A stretch of DNA of 64,000 nucleotides, taken from assembly GCA_963790585.1 (NCBI GenBank), contig CAWBOY010000007.1:558001-622000 (forward strand), given 5' to 3'. Both the position numbers and the translations under genes were made by a program. Origin of the DNA: CAWBOY01 sp963790585 (GTDB lineage: Bacteria > Planctomycetota > Planctomycetia > Gemmatales > Gemmataceae). Positions 45,254 through 55,512 of the stretch are shown here, one piece after another; the stretch's first letter is position 1, and each line of letters opens with the position of its first letter. A model generated the notes under the pieces. That model was not told the origin of the DNA, searched no databases, and was given only the letters and a program-made list of their open reading frames with translations.

Positions 45254-47603
45254 AGGGGTCGGTCGGTTCGGTGCAGCCGAGGAGCGAGTTGTAGCTCGCG
45301 TTCAGGATGGCCACACCGTCGAGCGTGTTGCCGAGGGCGGCATCTCCAGACGCTGTCGTGCCGATGAAGTTGCCGCTCAGCGCATTAAAGCCAGCGTTGG
45401 CATTGATGAGCACGCCATTGGATGCGTTCCCGGAAATGAGATTTCCCTGTGGAGGTCGAATGAAGATGCCCCCCGTCGGGTCGTTGCCGCCGGAAGCTGT
45501 TCCGCCGACGAGATTGCCGGTTGAACTAGCCGTGATGAGCACGCCATTTTGAACGTTACCGAGATTCGTATTTCCCGTGACATCGGTGCCGATGAAGTTC
45601 ATAGCGGCGACGTTGTTGGTGGAGCTATTGAGGCTGATGCCGTTGCCGCCATTGGCGCTGATGATGTTCGACAACTGGAAGCCGAGATTCACGGTGGCCT
45701 GGTAGGGGAATTCACCCTGAGAGCCGATGATGATTCCCACCACTTGATTGCCAACCACCGAATTGGAACTGGTGATGTTGGTCTTGGGATCAAGTCCAGG
45801 ATAGTTGAGGTTCGCGTACGTTGCATTGCCGAATGAGTTGTCGGTATTGCGCAGGATCGAGACCCAAGAACCCTGGGCCGCCGCGTTCGAGCCGCTTTGA
45901 ACCGAATCCGCGCTCAGCGTGTAGATCCCCTTTTGGACGCTGCTGATGCCCTCGAAATGAGTGAGGTAATTGGCCCCGGCTGGGCTACTGTAGGAGGCCC
46001 AGTTAGAGAAGAGGCCCGTGCCGGAGTCGTAATCGACGAGAAACGCCGTCCCGAGCGGCTGATCCTGATTCGTGAAGTTGTTGACCGCGGATTTGCTGTA
46101 GCCGCCGCAGATCGTGTAACTCGTACCCCCGTTATACCAGATGCCGTAGGCGGTGTTGCTCAACGATCCAGGGTAAGCGATGTCGCCCACAAACTTGTTG
46201 GTGACGGTGTTATAAAGGAAGGCGTGGCCCGGACCCAATGGCAGGTTGAACATGCCGTGAGCGATAGGGCTATCGTAGTTACCAACAGCCAAGCCTCCCA
46301 TGGTACTATGGACGTAGTTGTACACCGCGCCTGGATAGTCGATCGTAGTGTATTTGGCGGGGTTCGAGAGATCGCCGGTCGAGCCCGTGAAGATAAAACC
46401 GTTTACAACGACAGTGCCAGGCGTCTTAGGTCGGTAGACCCCGACAACTTGAATTTGTCCATTCCCAAGATTATTGGGTCCATAAACGCTTGTATTCGCG
46501 CCGAGAGGATCGTTGACAAGGTAACTGGTGCCGACACCGCCAATGGTGCCCTCGAACAACAAGCCATTGGAGCCAGACGTTCCGGAAATGAGGTACTGGC
46601 CCGTGGTGTCGGCACTTCGAATGCCTTGCCACAGAGTCACGACCGGCTTGACGTTGTTGGAATTGTTGTAGGTGATCGTGGTCACGGGATTGCTGTGTCC
46701 GACCAGGTTGTAGCTGGCATTTTGGACCCCCACGCCATCACTGCCATTGCCGAGCGCTCCGGTTCCGTCAGCGGACAGGCCGACGGTGTTGCCGGCGACG
46801 TTGTTGCCCATGGTGTTGCCGTTCAGCAGGATGCCGTCGGCATGGTTAGCGGAGATTACATTTCCCGTTGAACCACCAATGACATTCCCCGAGCCACCCG
46901 TCACCAGCACGCCGTTGGCGACGTTGCCGCGGTTGAGCGTGCCGGAAACGTCAGTTCCGATGTAGTTTCTCTCGATCTGGTTGTAAGAAGAACTTACGAG
47001 GCCAACGCCGTTGTTGCCATTGTCGGAAATGATGTTTCGAGCTTGCGCCGTGGTGCCGCCGATGAGGTTCCCCGACGTGGCGTTCAAGTCCAGGCCGTCC
47101 GTGCTATTCCCGGCGGCTGTCGTTCCATCCAGTCCCAGGCCGATGTAGTTGCCCGTGACGACCATCGATCCGCCGCCCTTTATGGTGACGCCGGCACCGG
47201 TCGCATCGTCAAGCGCCAGTGAGCCGAGCCTCGAGCCCGCCGCCGCGGCGTCAAAAATTAGACCACCAAAGTGGTTGAAATTGACCGCGACCAAAGGTGT
47301 TCCAGCAAACCCCGGTGCTGTAGTCCCGTCGATGTTGACGCTCGCGGTAATGTCCGGCAGCGCCGCGGTCGTGAGGGTGATCGTACCGGTGACACTAAAT
47401 GCAATGGTGGCACCTTGAGATTGGGCGTTCGCTCCCATAATGGCCTGCCGCAACGAGCCCGCGCCACTGTCCAGCAGATTGGTTACTGTCAGGGTGCTTA
47501 GGAGAGAGCGATCCTCCAGTTGCTCGAGTCCGAGCAACGGCCGGATCCTTTTCGATTGGGGTTTTTGCGATTTCGAACGCTTGGGAATAGGGGAGAGTGC
47601 CAT
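45254..47603 (-). pseudogene. 5' part of a beta-helix surface protein, cut by IS110
   Basis: The gene begins with MALSPIPKRSKSQKPQSKRI and the export motif LGLEQLEDRSLLS, the planctomycete N-terminus of very long surface proteins. I prefer M at 47603 (GGAA upstream); the frame opens at 47645. Residues 50-300 form beta-helix rungs (NLIGGTTAQARNIISDNGNN), then a YIQ-type domain about 330-600 with repeated short blocks (SAVNNFTNQDQPLGTAFL), then rungs again to CTEPTDP, where the IS begins at the CT core (45255-45254). Restored with 41940-43323 it would be one large surface protein. No enzymatic motif seen. Confidence 0.8.
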
Positions 47604-47645
47604 CGAATTTCCAGAGATAAAGGAATGATCGTCAATTAACTCCAT

Positions 47646-48023
47646 GGCGAACGGGCAACGCCGGTCAACATACTTCCTATATTTCCTATATTGCCCATAT
47701 TTACACTATATTTTGTGTTGTTAGTCATCGGACTGCAAGCATTATTTGCAGAAAAACAGGGATTACGCCGGTTTCTTGACGCGCCTGCGATGATGAGTCG
47801 GGACTAATCTCTTGAATCCCAAACTCTCTCACAAGCATGATTCAGCCGCCGCCCTTCTTCGCCTAATGAACATCCGTTCAATATCCCTCACCACGACTGC
47901 TAACCCTATCCCCTTAATCGGCAAGCCTTTACATCACGCCGAAACCCCTTGTTCTTACCCCCTCTTTCCGCTAAAATGGCTGTTTGACAAAGGGGTCCGC
48001 CTGAGTACGGAAAGCGCCAACCG
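47646..48023. other. AT-rich region upstream of dnaA
   Basis: No gene is visible. The stretch 47672-47714 is AT-rich with short TTCCTATATTT-type repeats, and CTGCAA/TTGCAG forms a small inverted repeat at 47733-47751. It could include the dnaA promoter and, with the dnaA-dnaN gap, part of the origin. No good DnaA box was found here. Confidence 0.35.
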
Positions 48024-49014
48024 ATGCCGACGTTTGTCGACTGGATCGACTTGCCGGAAAACGACTTCGCGCGACAGGCCGTCGAGCGCGTGGCGGCGTG
48101 CGTCGCCTCGGGGCGCGGAAGCGTACCATCAATCCGCTCTTTCTGCATGGGCCAAGCGGCACCGGCAAGACGCATCTCTTGTCGGCTCTCGCCACCGCCG
48201 TCGCCGCCAACGCCCCGGATCGGACGATCGCCTTGCTCGACGCCACCGACTTCGACCCGATGCGCTCGACCGGCGCGGAGACCGAAGACGACCTGCGGGC
48301 CGCCCGGCAAGCCGATGTGCTGCTGATTGAAGACCTGCAACATCTGCCGCGCGCGGTGCCGAGGCGCTCGTACAGACACTCGATCGCGCCCTCGTCCGCC
48401 AACAGCAAGTGGTTCTGACGGCAACGCTCGGCCCGGCTCTATTGGCCGAACTGCCGACGCGCTTGACGAGCCGGCTTGCCCAGGGCCTCGTTCTCGCGCT
48501 ACGGCCGTTGTCGCCCGAAAGTCGGGCCGCCTTTCTGACGGCGCGGGCCAAGCAGCGACGGCTCATCGTCGATCCGTCGGTCCTTGCTTGGATCGCGGGC
48601 CAGGTCCCCGGCAGCGCCCGGCCTCTCGATGGCGCCCTGAATCGCCTCGAAGCGCTCGCGCGACAGCTGGGTCGGCCGGCCACGCTCGAAGAGGTCCAGG
48701 CTGCCTTCCGCACCGAAGCCGAAGTGCATCGGCCCACGGTCGAGCGGATCGCCTCGCGCGTCGGCGATTACTTTCATCTGGAGCCAAAGCATCTGCAATC
48801 GCGCCGCCGCAACCGCGAAGCCTTGTTGCCGCGCCAGGTCGGCATGTATCTCGCCCGCCGGCTCACCGGCCTATCGCTGCAACAGATCGGCGCCTACTTC
48901 GGCGGCCGCGATCATTCGACCGTCCTCCACGCCTGCCGCAAGGTCGAATCGGCCCTGAATTCCGACCTCGCCCTCTCCGGAGCCGTGCGTCAATTGCACG
49001 CGGATTTGGCCTGA
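48024..49014 (+). CDS. dnaA: Chromosomal replication initiator DnaA, short form, with two frame breaks
   Basis: Three overlapping frames give about 330 residues in normal order: an AAA+ domain with Walker A HGPSGTGKTHLL and Walker B VLLIEDLQ, sensor region LTATLGPALLAELPTRL, and domain IV with the DnaA signature GGRDHSTVLHACRKVE. The frames break at about 48111-48120 (one base missing) and about 48347-48356 (two extra bases in a CG run). Upstream of the Walker A only about 30 residues exist; the usual domain I (helicase-loading) and domain II are not visible in any frame. The start at 48024 is the best ATG. Breaks are probably assembly errors. Confidence 0.85.
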
Positions 49015-49417
49015 CGCAACACGGTGGAAAAGCCGTTGCTCAAACGTTTGTTCCTGGATCGAGGCTGTCGAGGAATACGACCGAGAATTGGAATGTCATC
49101 GAAGCGATGGAAACGATGATAAGGATTCGTCCAGCGAGTAACAATCGGTCAACAGGTTTTCCACATAGGGTTGTTCGGACGTAAACAGCGACGGCGTTAA
49201 GAGAAGCGAAAGAATTTCTGGAGCTATCAACAGAGAAGAGCAGGGACTTTACTACTGCTACTGGAGATTAAAGGATCAAAAGTATTCTGTCTTCAAAGAG
49301 AATTCGTTTAGCCGCGAGCCGTGAGGCGAGCGCTGTTTGTTAGCGCTATCCAACAGCGCTCGCCTGTCGGCTCGCGGCTAAACATCCTGAACGAGCACCC
49401 ACTTAAGAGACCAGCCA
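49015..49417. promoter_or_regulatory. Candidate origin region between dnaA and dnaN
   Basis: TTTTCCACA at 49157-49165 differs by one base from the DnaA box TTATCCACA, and GGTGGAAAA (49023-49031) is a weaker one in the opposite orientation. The region is AT-richer than the flanks, and the palindromic repeat at 49306-49383 sits in it. dnaA-dnaN gaps are common origin sites. Two imperfect boxes are thin evidence. Confidence 0.35.
49306..49383. repeat. TTTAGCCGCGAGCC palindromic repeat
   Basis: CGTTTAGCCGCGAGCC and its mirror GGCTCGCGGCTAAAC with a TAGCGCTA loop. Located in the dnaA-dnaN gap about 35 bases before dnaN. Confidence 0.9.
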
Positions 49418-50523
49418 ATGAAAGTGATCTGCGGTCGTGAAGCCTTGTTGTCCGCTTGCCAGTTGGCCAGTGCCGCGATCCCGACGCGCGACGTCAAGCC
49501 GATCCTGCATAACATCAAGGCGATCGCCGGCGAAGGCCGTTGCACCTTGATGGCGACCGACCTGGAGATTGGCATTCGCCTCGACGTCCAAGGCCTCGTG
49601 ATCGAAGACGCCGGCGAAGCGATCCTGCCCGCGGCCCGCTTGATCTCGATCTTGCGCGAGGCCCGCGACGAGAAGCTGCATATCGAGGCGAGCACTACCT
49701 CATGCATCGTCCGTGGTCAAACGATTGAATTCGAGATGCCGAGCGAGGATCCGGCCCAGTTCCCCGAATGGCCGACCTTCACCGAAGAGCACTATCACGA
49801 GATCAGCGGCGGCACGCTCCGCGAGATGATCCGCCGCACCGTCTTCGCCACCGCGCCTGAGACGGGCGCTACACGATGACCGGCGTTCTCTGGGAGATGG
49901 AGGGCGATGTCGCTCGTCTCGTCGCCACCGACGGCAAGCGCCTCGCGCTGACCTCGGGCACGGCGACCGCGCAAGGGGGGCATACGACCAAGGGCCAATC
50001 GCCCGTGGTCCCGACCAAGGCGATGAGCCTGCTCGAACGCAACCTGGCCGACGATGGTACGGATCCAATCAAGATCTGTATACGCCCCAATGAAGTCCTA
50101 TTCCGAGCGGGCCGGGCCGTCATCTACAGCCGGCTCGTCGAGGGCCGCTTCCCGGACTACAAGATGGTCCTGCCGAAGAAGGCGGCTGTCAAAGTGAAAC
50201 TGGAGGCAAGCTCCTTCCTCGCCGCCGTCCGTCAGGCCGCAGTCATGACCGACAAGGACAGCAAGCGCGTCACTTTCAAGTTCAGCAAGGACAAGCTGAC
50301 CCTGGAGGCCTCCGGCATCAACGCGGGCCGATCCAAAGTCGAGCTTGGACTGGAATACGACTCCAAGCCGATCGACATCGGCTTCAATCCGGAGTTGCTG
50401 GTGGAGATGTTGAAAACGATTCCCCAGGATGCCGAACTGTTCCTGGAGTTGAACGACGGAGCCTCGCCGGCGTTGTTCAAGTATCAGGGGAATTACTCGT
50501 ATCTGGTGATGCCGTTGACGTGA
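49418..50523 (+). CDS. dnaN: DNA polymerase III beta subunit (sliding clamp), one frame break
   Basis: Two frames give the three tandem clamp folds: MKVICGREALLSACQLASAA at the start, LMATDLEIGIRLDV, EEHYHEISGGTLREMIRRTVFATA, then after the break GRYTMTGVLWEMEGDVARLVA, TDGKRLAL, and the C-terminal YSYLVMPLT. The frame is lost at 49862-49872 (TGAGACGGGCGCTAC needs one more base). Total length, about 365 residues, is normal. The C-terminal MPL clamp-loader-binding end is intact. The gene lies between dnaA and dciA. An essential protein, so the break is very likely a sequence error. Confidence 0.88.
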
Positions 50524-50563
50524 TGGTTCATCGACAGAAATGCGAGATTAAGAGGATCCCTCA

Positions 50564-50893
50564 ATGTCCCTCAAACGCCACATCCCGCCGCGCGGCCCGG
50601 AAAAAGTCGGCGACGTCCTTGGCCGCCTGTTCACCGTGCGCGGCTGGGGGCGGCGCCAGGGCCGGCTTCATCTGGAGAAAGCCTGGGCCGAAGCGGTCGG
50701 GCCGGATCATGCCGCACAGACGCGCGTCTCCTTGCTGCGCCGCGGTATCCTGGAGGTTGTGGTAGGTAATGCCGTGTTATTGCAAGAATTGGCCCATTTT
50801 CACAAACGCCGGTTGTTGGAACAGCTCCGTCGGCTGCTGCCCACGACGCCGTTGACCGACCTGCGCTTCTGCGCCGGCGTGATCGAGGAATGA
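50564..50893 (+). CDS. dciA: DciA-like helicase-loading protein (DUF721)
   Basis: The 109 residues have the DUF721 core: VGDVLGRLFTVRGWG, LEKAWAEAVGPDHAAQTR, LLRRGILEVVVGNAVLLQELAHFHKRRLLEQL. DciA loads the replicative helicase in bacteria without DnaC. Position between dnaN and gyrB matches many genomes. The ATG at 50564 follows a GAGGATCCCTCA context (GAGG 9-12 bases upstream). With the absence of DnaA domain I, helicase loading through DciA would be the obvious route. Confidence 0.8.
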   Translation: MSLKRHIPPRGPEKVGDVLGRLFTVRGWGRRQGRLHLEKAWAEAVGPDHAAQTRVSLLRRGILEVVVGNAVLLQELAHFHKRRLLEQLRRLLPTTPLTDLRFCAGVIEE

Positions 50894-50900
50894 TAGTGGC

Positions 50901-51006
50901 GAGCCGGGAGCGTCAGCTCCCGGAGGTCTTCAAGAGCCGGGAGCGTCAGCGACCGGAGCGCGTTACGGTCGATCAGACTTTCTCCGGTCGCTAACGCTCC
51001 CGGCTC
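50901..51006. repeat. Three GAGCCGGGAGCGTCAGC repeats upstream of gyrB
   Basis: Two direct copies (50901-50925, 50934-50958) and one inverted copy (50981-51006) precede the gyrB GTG. The region can form several hairpins. Confidence 0.9.
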
Positions 51007-51027
51007 GCCAACATTGAGGAGATAACT

Positions 51028-53558
51028 GTGCCAGAAGAGACACTACCGATAACTGCTCCCCAAGCTCCCTCCGGCGGCCAAGCCAACGAAAGTTACGAGA
51101 CGAGCGACATCCAGGTCTACCGCGACACCGAACATATCCGCAAACGACCGGACATGTATATCGGCAATACCGGACTCAGCGGCCTGCACCATCTCGTCTA
51201 CGAATTGATAGCCAACAGCGTCGATGAAGCGCTTGCCGGCTTTTGCAAGAATATCCGCCTACGTATTCACCTCGATGGCAGCCTGTCGGTCCACGACGAT
51301 GGCCGCGGCATCCCGGTCGAGGAGCACGCCGAGGAGAAGAAATCGACACTCGAAGTCGTCATGACCGTGGTCGGCGCCGGTGGTAAGTTCAATAAGGGAT
51401 CTTATAAGGTGTCCGCCGGTCTCCACGGTATGGGAGCCAAGGCCGTCACCGCGCTGAGCGAATATACCGAAGCTCAAGTGCAGCGTAACGGCCGGACCTA
51501 CATGCAGGAATACGAGCGCGGGAAGGCCGTCACCGAGGTCAAGGACATCGGCCCCGCCAAAACGACGGGTACGCGCATCAAGTTCAAGCCCGACCCGGAG
51601 ATCTTCAAGGAGCTGACCTTTGATTATCCAACTCTCGAAGACCGGCTGCGCGAGTTGGCCTATCTCAACAGCGGCCTCAATATCACCATCCATGATGAAC
51701 GGGATAACAAAGAGGCCCAGTTCAAATACGAAGGCGGCCTCGTCGAATTCGTCAAGTATATCAACCGCATGGACGACGCCTTGACTCAGCCCGTATTCAT
51801 CGAAAAGGATACCTCCATTCCCATGGCCGACGGCGAGGTTGGCACGGCCCGCATTCAACTGGCGATGCAATACATCAAGTCCGACGATCGCCGCGTCCGC
51901 TGTTACACGAATAACGCCTACAACGTCAACGGCGGCACCCACCTGAGCGGCTTCTATTCGGCCTTGACCCGGACTTTCAACGCCTATAGCACCAAGGAAA
52001 ACCTGTTCAAGCATGTCACGCCGATCGGTGACGACTTCCGCGAAGGCTTGACTTTGGTCCTCAGTGTCCAGATTCCCGACCCCAAGTTCGATTCGCAAGA
52101 AAAACGCAAGCTGAGCAACCCGGAGGTGGAAGGCCCGGTCTCCAGCGTCGTCAATGAACTCTTGGGCAAATATCTGGAGGAGAATCCGAAAGAAGCCAAG
52201 ATCATGATGATGAAGGCCGCCCTCGCCGCCGAGGCCCGCGAGGCCGCGGCCAAGGCGCGGAAGGCGCTCAAGGATCGCAAAAGCATCCTCAATGGCGGCG
52301 GTCTGCCCGGTAAACTGTTCGACTGCAATCAGCGCGATCGCGATCGCGCCGAGCTGTTCCTCGTCGAAGGCGATAGCGCTGGCGGCTCCGCGGTGGAGGG
52401 CCGGGATAACAGTTTCCAGGCGATCCTCCCCCTGCGCGGCAAGCCGCTCAACGTCGAAAAGGCCCGGCTGGAGAACATGCTCAAGAACGAGGAAATCTGT
52501 AGCCTGATCTCCGCCATCGGCATCGACATCGGCGACAATCCGGATATGTTAAAGCTGCGTTACAGCAAGATCATCATTCTGAGCGACGCCGACGTTGACG
52601 GCCAGCATATCCGCACGCTGCTGTTGACGTTCTTCTATCGCCAGATGGCCCAATTGGTGGCCCTGGGGCACATTTATGTGGCGCGCCCGCCCCTCTACAA
52701 GGTGACTCAGAAAAAGACCGTCCGCTTCGTCGCCGCGGCCGAGGATATGCAACGCGAACTGCTCGAACGCGGCCTGGCGGGCACGAGCCTCCAGGTTTTG
52801 CCGCCTCCCGAAAGCGGCAAGGAACCGCGCATCTTCCAGGGCGACGAGCTGGCCGCCTTGGTCAAGCTGATGGCTCGCCTCGAAGACGCTCTGATCATCC
52901 TCGAACGGATGAGCATGAACCTGGGCGAAATGCTGCCCAGGACTGGCGACCGTGGCTTGCCAACGTATCGAGTGTTATTCGCCGGCCTGGTAGAATGGTT
53001 CTTCACCACCGAAGAAGTCGACGCCTTCCGCCAGCGCCAGCAGGAAAAACTGGGCCATGAGCTCGTCCTGAGCGCTGACGTTCCCGAGGAGAGCGAAGAC
53101 AAGGGTACAAGCCAGGTCTACGAGATGTCGGAAGAACCAAAAGTCCGCGAGGTCAACCGCGTCTCGACGAGTTGCGGAAAGTGGGGCTGACACCAGCCCA
53201 CCTGGCGACAGCCCAACGCCTCGCCGGCCGCGAACCGCCGCCGCGGCTCATCCTGGAGACCGGCGACCACACGAAACTCCTGGACCACCTCCGCGAATTG
53301 CCCGGCCAGATCCGCCGCCTCGGCGAACGCGGCATGACCGTAACGCGCTTCAAAGGCCTCGGCGAAATGGATCCTCTCGAACTGTGGGACACAACCCTCG
53401 ACCCCGAGAAGCGCATCCTCATGCAAGTCCGCCTGGAGGACGCCCTCAAAGCGAATGAGATGTTCACGACCCTGATGGGCGAAAAGGTGGAGCCACGGCG
53501 CGAGTTCATCAATAAATACGCGCTGGATGTGAAAGAGATCGATTATCACGGGGCGTGA
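51028..53558 (+). CDS. gyrB: DNA gyrase subunit B, one frame break
   Basis: GTG at 51028 is used with GGAG at 51015-51018 upstream. The GHKL ATPase region has IRKRPDMYIGNTG, NSVDEALAG, DDGRGIPV and GLHGMGAKAV; the transducer follows; the TOPRIM domain has LVEGDSAGGSA and LSDADVDGQHIRTLLLTF. After 53158 the next frame continues RLDELRKVGLTPAHL and TRFKGLGEMDPLELWDTTLDP to the end. The join CGC-GT-CTC suggests two surplus bases at 53161-53162. Total length about 845 residues includes the insertions seen in planctomycete GyrB. The break in an essential gene suggests assembly error. Confidence 0.9.
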
Positions 53559-53586
53559 TGGATGGATGTGCATCATCCCCGTGTTA

Positions 53587-53610
53587 TGGAACGGTCTCCT
53601 GACCGTTCCA
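53587..53610 (+). terminator. Hairpin after gyrB
   Basis: TGGAACGGTC (53587-53596) and GACCGTTCCA (53601-53610) form a 10-base stem with a 4-base loop, about 30 bases after the gyrB stop. A second hairpin GGCATGGTC/GACCATGCC follows at 53699-53720. No U-run, so termination is only likely. Confidence 0.45.
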
Positions 53611-53775
53611 TTTGACGTGACCGCAGGTCTCACGTTTGTGAGAAGGTGGCTGACGTGGGATGAAGAGTAATGCCTGGAGACCTTCGGTCAGAGCCGGTGG
53701 CATGGTCAGGAGACCATGCCACAACCGTGCTATCCCGCAGCGCTCGCCTACCGGCTCGCGGCTAAACGGTCCTTC

Positions 53776-55245
53776 TCACCGCAAGTTCGCCGTCAAATCG
53801 TTCAAATCCTGTGCGAGGACTCCATGCCGTTTCAGAACCGCGCGCTCCGTGGAATCAAGTACAGGCGCGACACCGACATATTCAACCTGCCAGCCCTTAT
53901 ATCGGGGCATTGTATCCAAAAACCGACTTACGTGACCTTTGAAGTTGTTGACATCGGACAACAACTTGGACGGTGAGCGTTTGCACGAACCGAAACGTAG
54001 GATCTCGTCTGACTCATTCACGGCTACCAGATCGATCTCCGTATCAGTTCGATCCCAGTAACCTTGAACGCGCTGCGTCAGGGGAAAATCGCCTAATCCT
54101 TTTCGACCGCGCTCTTCGTACAGGTGGCCCGTTAGTTTTTCTAGTGCCCCGCCTTCGACATCTTCCAATCGTTCGTCGGCTTCCTTGATAAGCTGCGCCA
54201 TCGGGCGAAATGCGATCGCCGAAACCGGATTGGCCAGAGCCGCCAACCAGGAGCGGAGGAAGTTGTCGGTCACATAATAACGGCTACGCTTGGCCTCCGG
54301 CTTAGCGAATACGGGTAGTTTCTTCTCGATCAGTTGAAAGCGCTCGATCAAGACTTTGAGGTAGCCGCCAATTTGTGTGTCGGGGTTGCCGCTGGCTTCG
54401 CGGATGGCCTGGACAAGTTCGCTATGGGCTCGTCCAGGATGGCGCGCGACATACTTGAGAACGACATCGTAGCGGCCGCGTAATTCGCGGAGAAACCAAT
54501 TCTCAGCCTCCGTGCGCAGAGGCGAGGAACTCTCGAAGAAGATGCGACGTAGCAGGTCCGTTCGGTCGGCGGCCAGAACACCCTGCTCGTAGCAATCCCG
54601 ATAGAATTTTGGCACACCTTCGAAGAGATTCCACAGAAACAGCAATCGATCAGGCGACGTATCGGCATGGTCGCGCAACAGCGACATCAGCGAGCCGATG
54701 TCCAAATGCGTCAAGTCGATCGTATCGGTAACTCGATTGAAGAGCGGTGCCGTTCGATCTTCGAGCAAAGCCATCATCTCAGTGTGAATCGACCCGAGGA
54801 CAATGAGCCCTCCGGAGACGCGGCCCGCCTTCGCGGACAACCGATCGACGGCTGCCTGTAAGAGAGAGCAAAACCCTTGATATCCCTTGCGGCTGAAATA
54901 CTGAAACTCGTCGAGGATCAAGACATACCCGCCTTCCGCCATCGCTTCGAACGTTTTGGCCAGCTGCGTCAGGTCCATCGGCCGCGGGTAGCGGTCGTTC
55001 GGCACCTGGAACGTGTCGAAGGCATCGTTCATGGCTGAAAGGACGCCAGCGGGTTCCGAGTCGGGAACCTGGACATAAAACAGCGGCTTCGTGGAGTGGA
55101 TCGACTCCATCGCTTGTTGAATCAGCGCCGTTTTGCCGATCCGCCGCCGCCCCGTCACCTTGGCGAAGAACCAGCGGTTGCGGCTCAACATTTCAGTCAA
55201 GACCGCGAGCTGATCGAGGCGACCGTAAAACTTCCAGGGTTTCAT
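53776..55245 (-). CDS. AAA ATPase with C-terminal DUF234-type nuclease domain
   Basis: The 489 residues start with a P-loop in FFAKVTGRRRIGKTALIQQ and Walker B VLILDEFQYF, then sensor VLGSIHTEM (ATPase_2 family, common in archaea and planctomycetes). A winged-helix segment follows (GRAHSELVQAIREASG). The C-terminal about 130 residues have a PD-(D/E)xK-like active region in DRTDTEIDLVAVNESDEILRFGSCK. Such proteins are sometimes part of toxin- or defence-like systems; function here is unknown. The start is directly preceded by a perfect 20-base inverted repeat. Confidence 0.85.
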   Translation of the reverse strand: MKPWKFYGRLDQLAVLTEMLSRNRWFFAKVTGRRRIGKTALIQQAMESIHSTKPLFYVQVPDSEPAGVLSAMNDAFDTFQVPNDRYPRPMDLTQLAKTFEAMAEGGYVLILDEFQYFSRKGYQGFCSLLQAAVDRLSAKAGRVSGGLIVLGSIHTEMMALLEDRTAPLFNRVTDTIDLTHLDIGSLMSLLRDHADTSPDRLLFLWNLFEGVPKFYRDCYEQGVLAADRTDLLRRIFFESSSPLRTEAENWFLRELRGRYDVVLKYVARHPGRAHSELVQAIREASGNPDTQIGGYLKVLIERFQLIEKKLPVFAKPEAKRSRYYVTDNFLRSWLAALANPVSAIAFRPMAQLIKEADERLEDVEGGALEKLTGHLYEERGRKGLGDFPLTQRVQGYWDRTDTEIDLVAVNESDEILRFGSCKRSPSKLLSDVNNFKGHVSRFLDTMPRYKGWQVEYVGVAPVLDSTERAVLKRHGVLAQDLNDLTANLR

Positions 55246-55256
55246 AGCAATCCCGT

Positions 55257-55301
55257 AAAGTAAAGCGGCTTTATCTCTTTAAGATAAAGCCGCTTTACTT
55301 T
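55257..55301. promoter_or_regulatory. 20-base perfect inverted repeat upstream of the ATPase gene
   Basis: AAAGTAAAGCGGCTTTATCT (55257-55276) and its exact complement (55282-55301) leave a 5-base loop, about 12 bases upstream of the ATPase start. Its position in the leader suggests control by a dimeric regulator or an RNA hairpin. Confidence 0.55.
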
Positions 55302-55404
55302 AACTAGCCAGAGCGACGTGTTCAAGTAGATAAATCTCGCCTCACGGTGTTTAGCCGCGAGCCGATAGGCGATGCGGCGCCAAGGGGGGTACCACACACG
55401 AATC

Positions 55405-55505
55405 TTGGCGCGACGGTCCAGGCCGCAGCGCAAAATCAATGCTATCAAGTGGTTGTGTTAGCCGACCGTCGCGCCAAGGTCATGTGCATTTTTGGCGCGA
55501 CGGTC
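55405..55505. repeat. TTGGCGCGACGGTC in three copies
   Basis: Exact copies at 55405-55418 (direct), 55464-55477 (inverted) and 55492-55505 (direct) lie in a 700-base gene-free region between the ATPase gene and the second hybrid kinase. Just after them is the palindrome at 55513-55532. Confidence 0.75.
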
Positions 55506-55512
55506 AGCAGGC

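Larger units (their letters stand above)
43322..45255 (-). mobile_element. IS110-family (IS1111-like) insertion with CT core
   Basis: The element lies between dinucleotide cores CT (minus strand) at 43323-43322 and 45255-45254. Joining there restores an in-frame protein. There is no terminal inverted repeat and no target duplication beyond the core, as usual for IS110. About 280 bases of non-coding DNA lie 3' of the transposase and only about 50 bases 5' of it, the layout of the IS1111 group. Core CT is the same as reported for IS621. Confidence 0.85.

Noticed and set aside
45897..46871. 324-residue open frame on the + strand opposite the beta-helix protein
   Set aside because: It is the complement of a regular repeat-rich reading frame and shows no recognisable domain.
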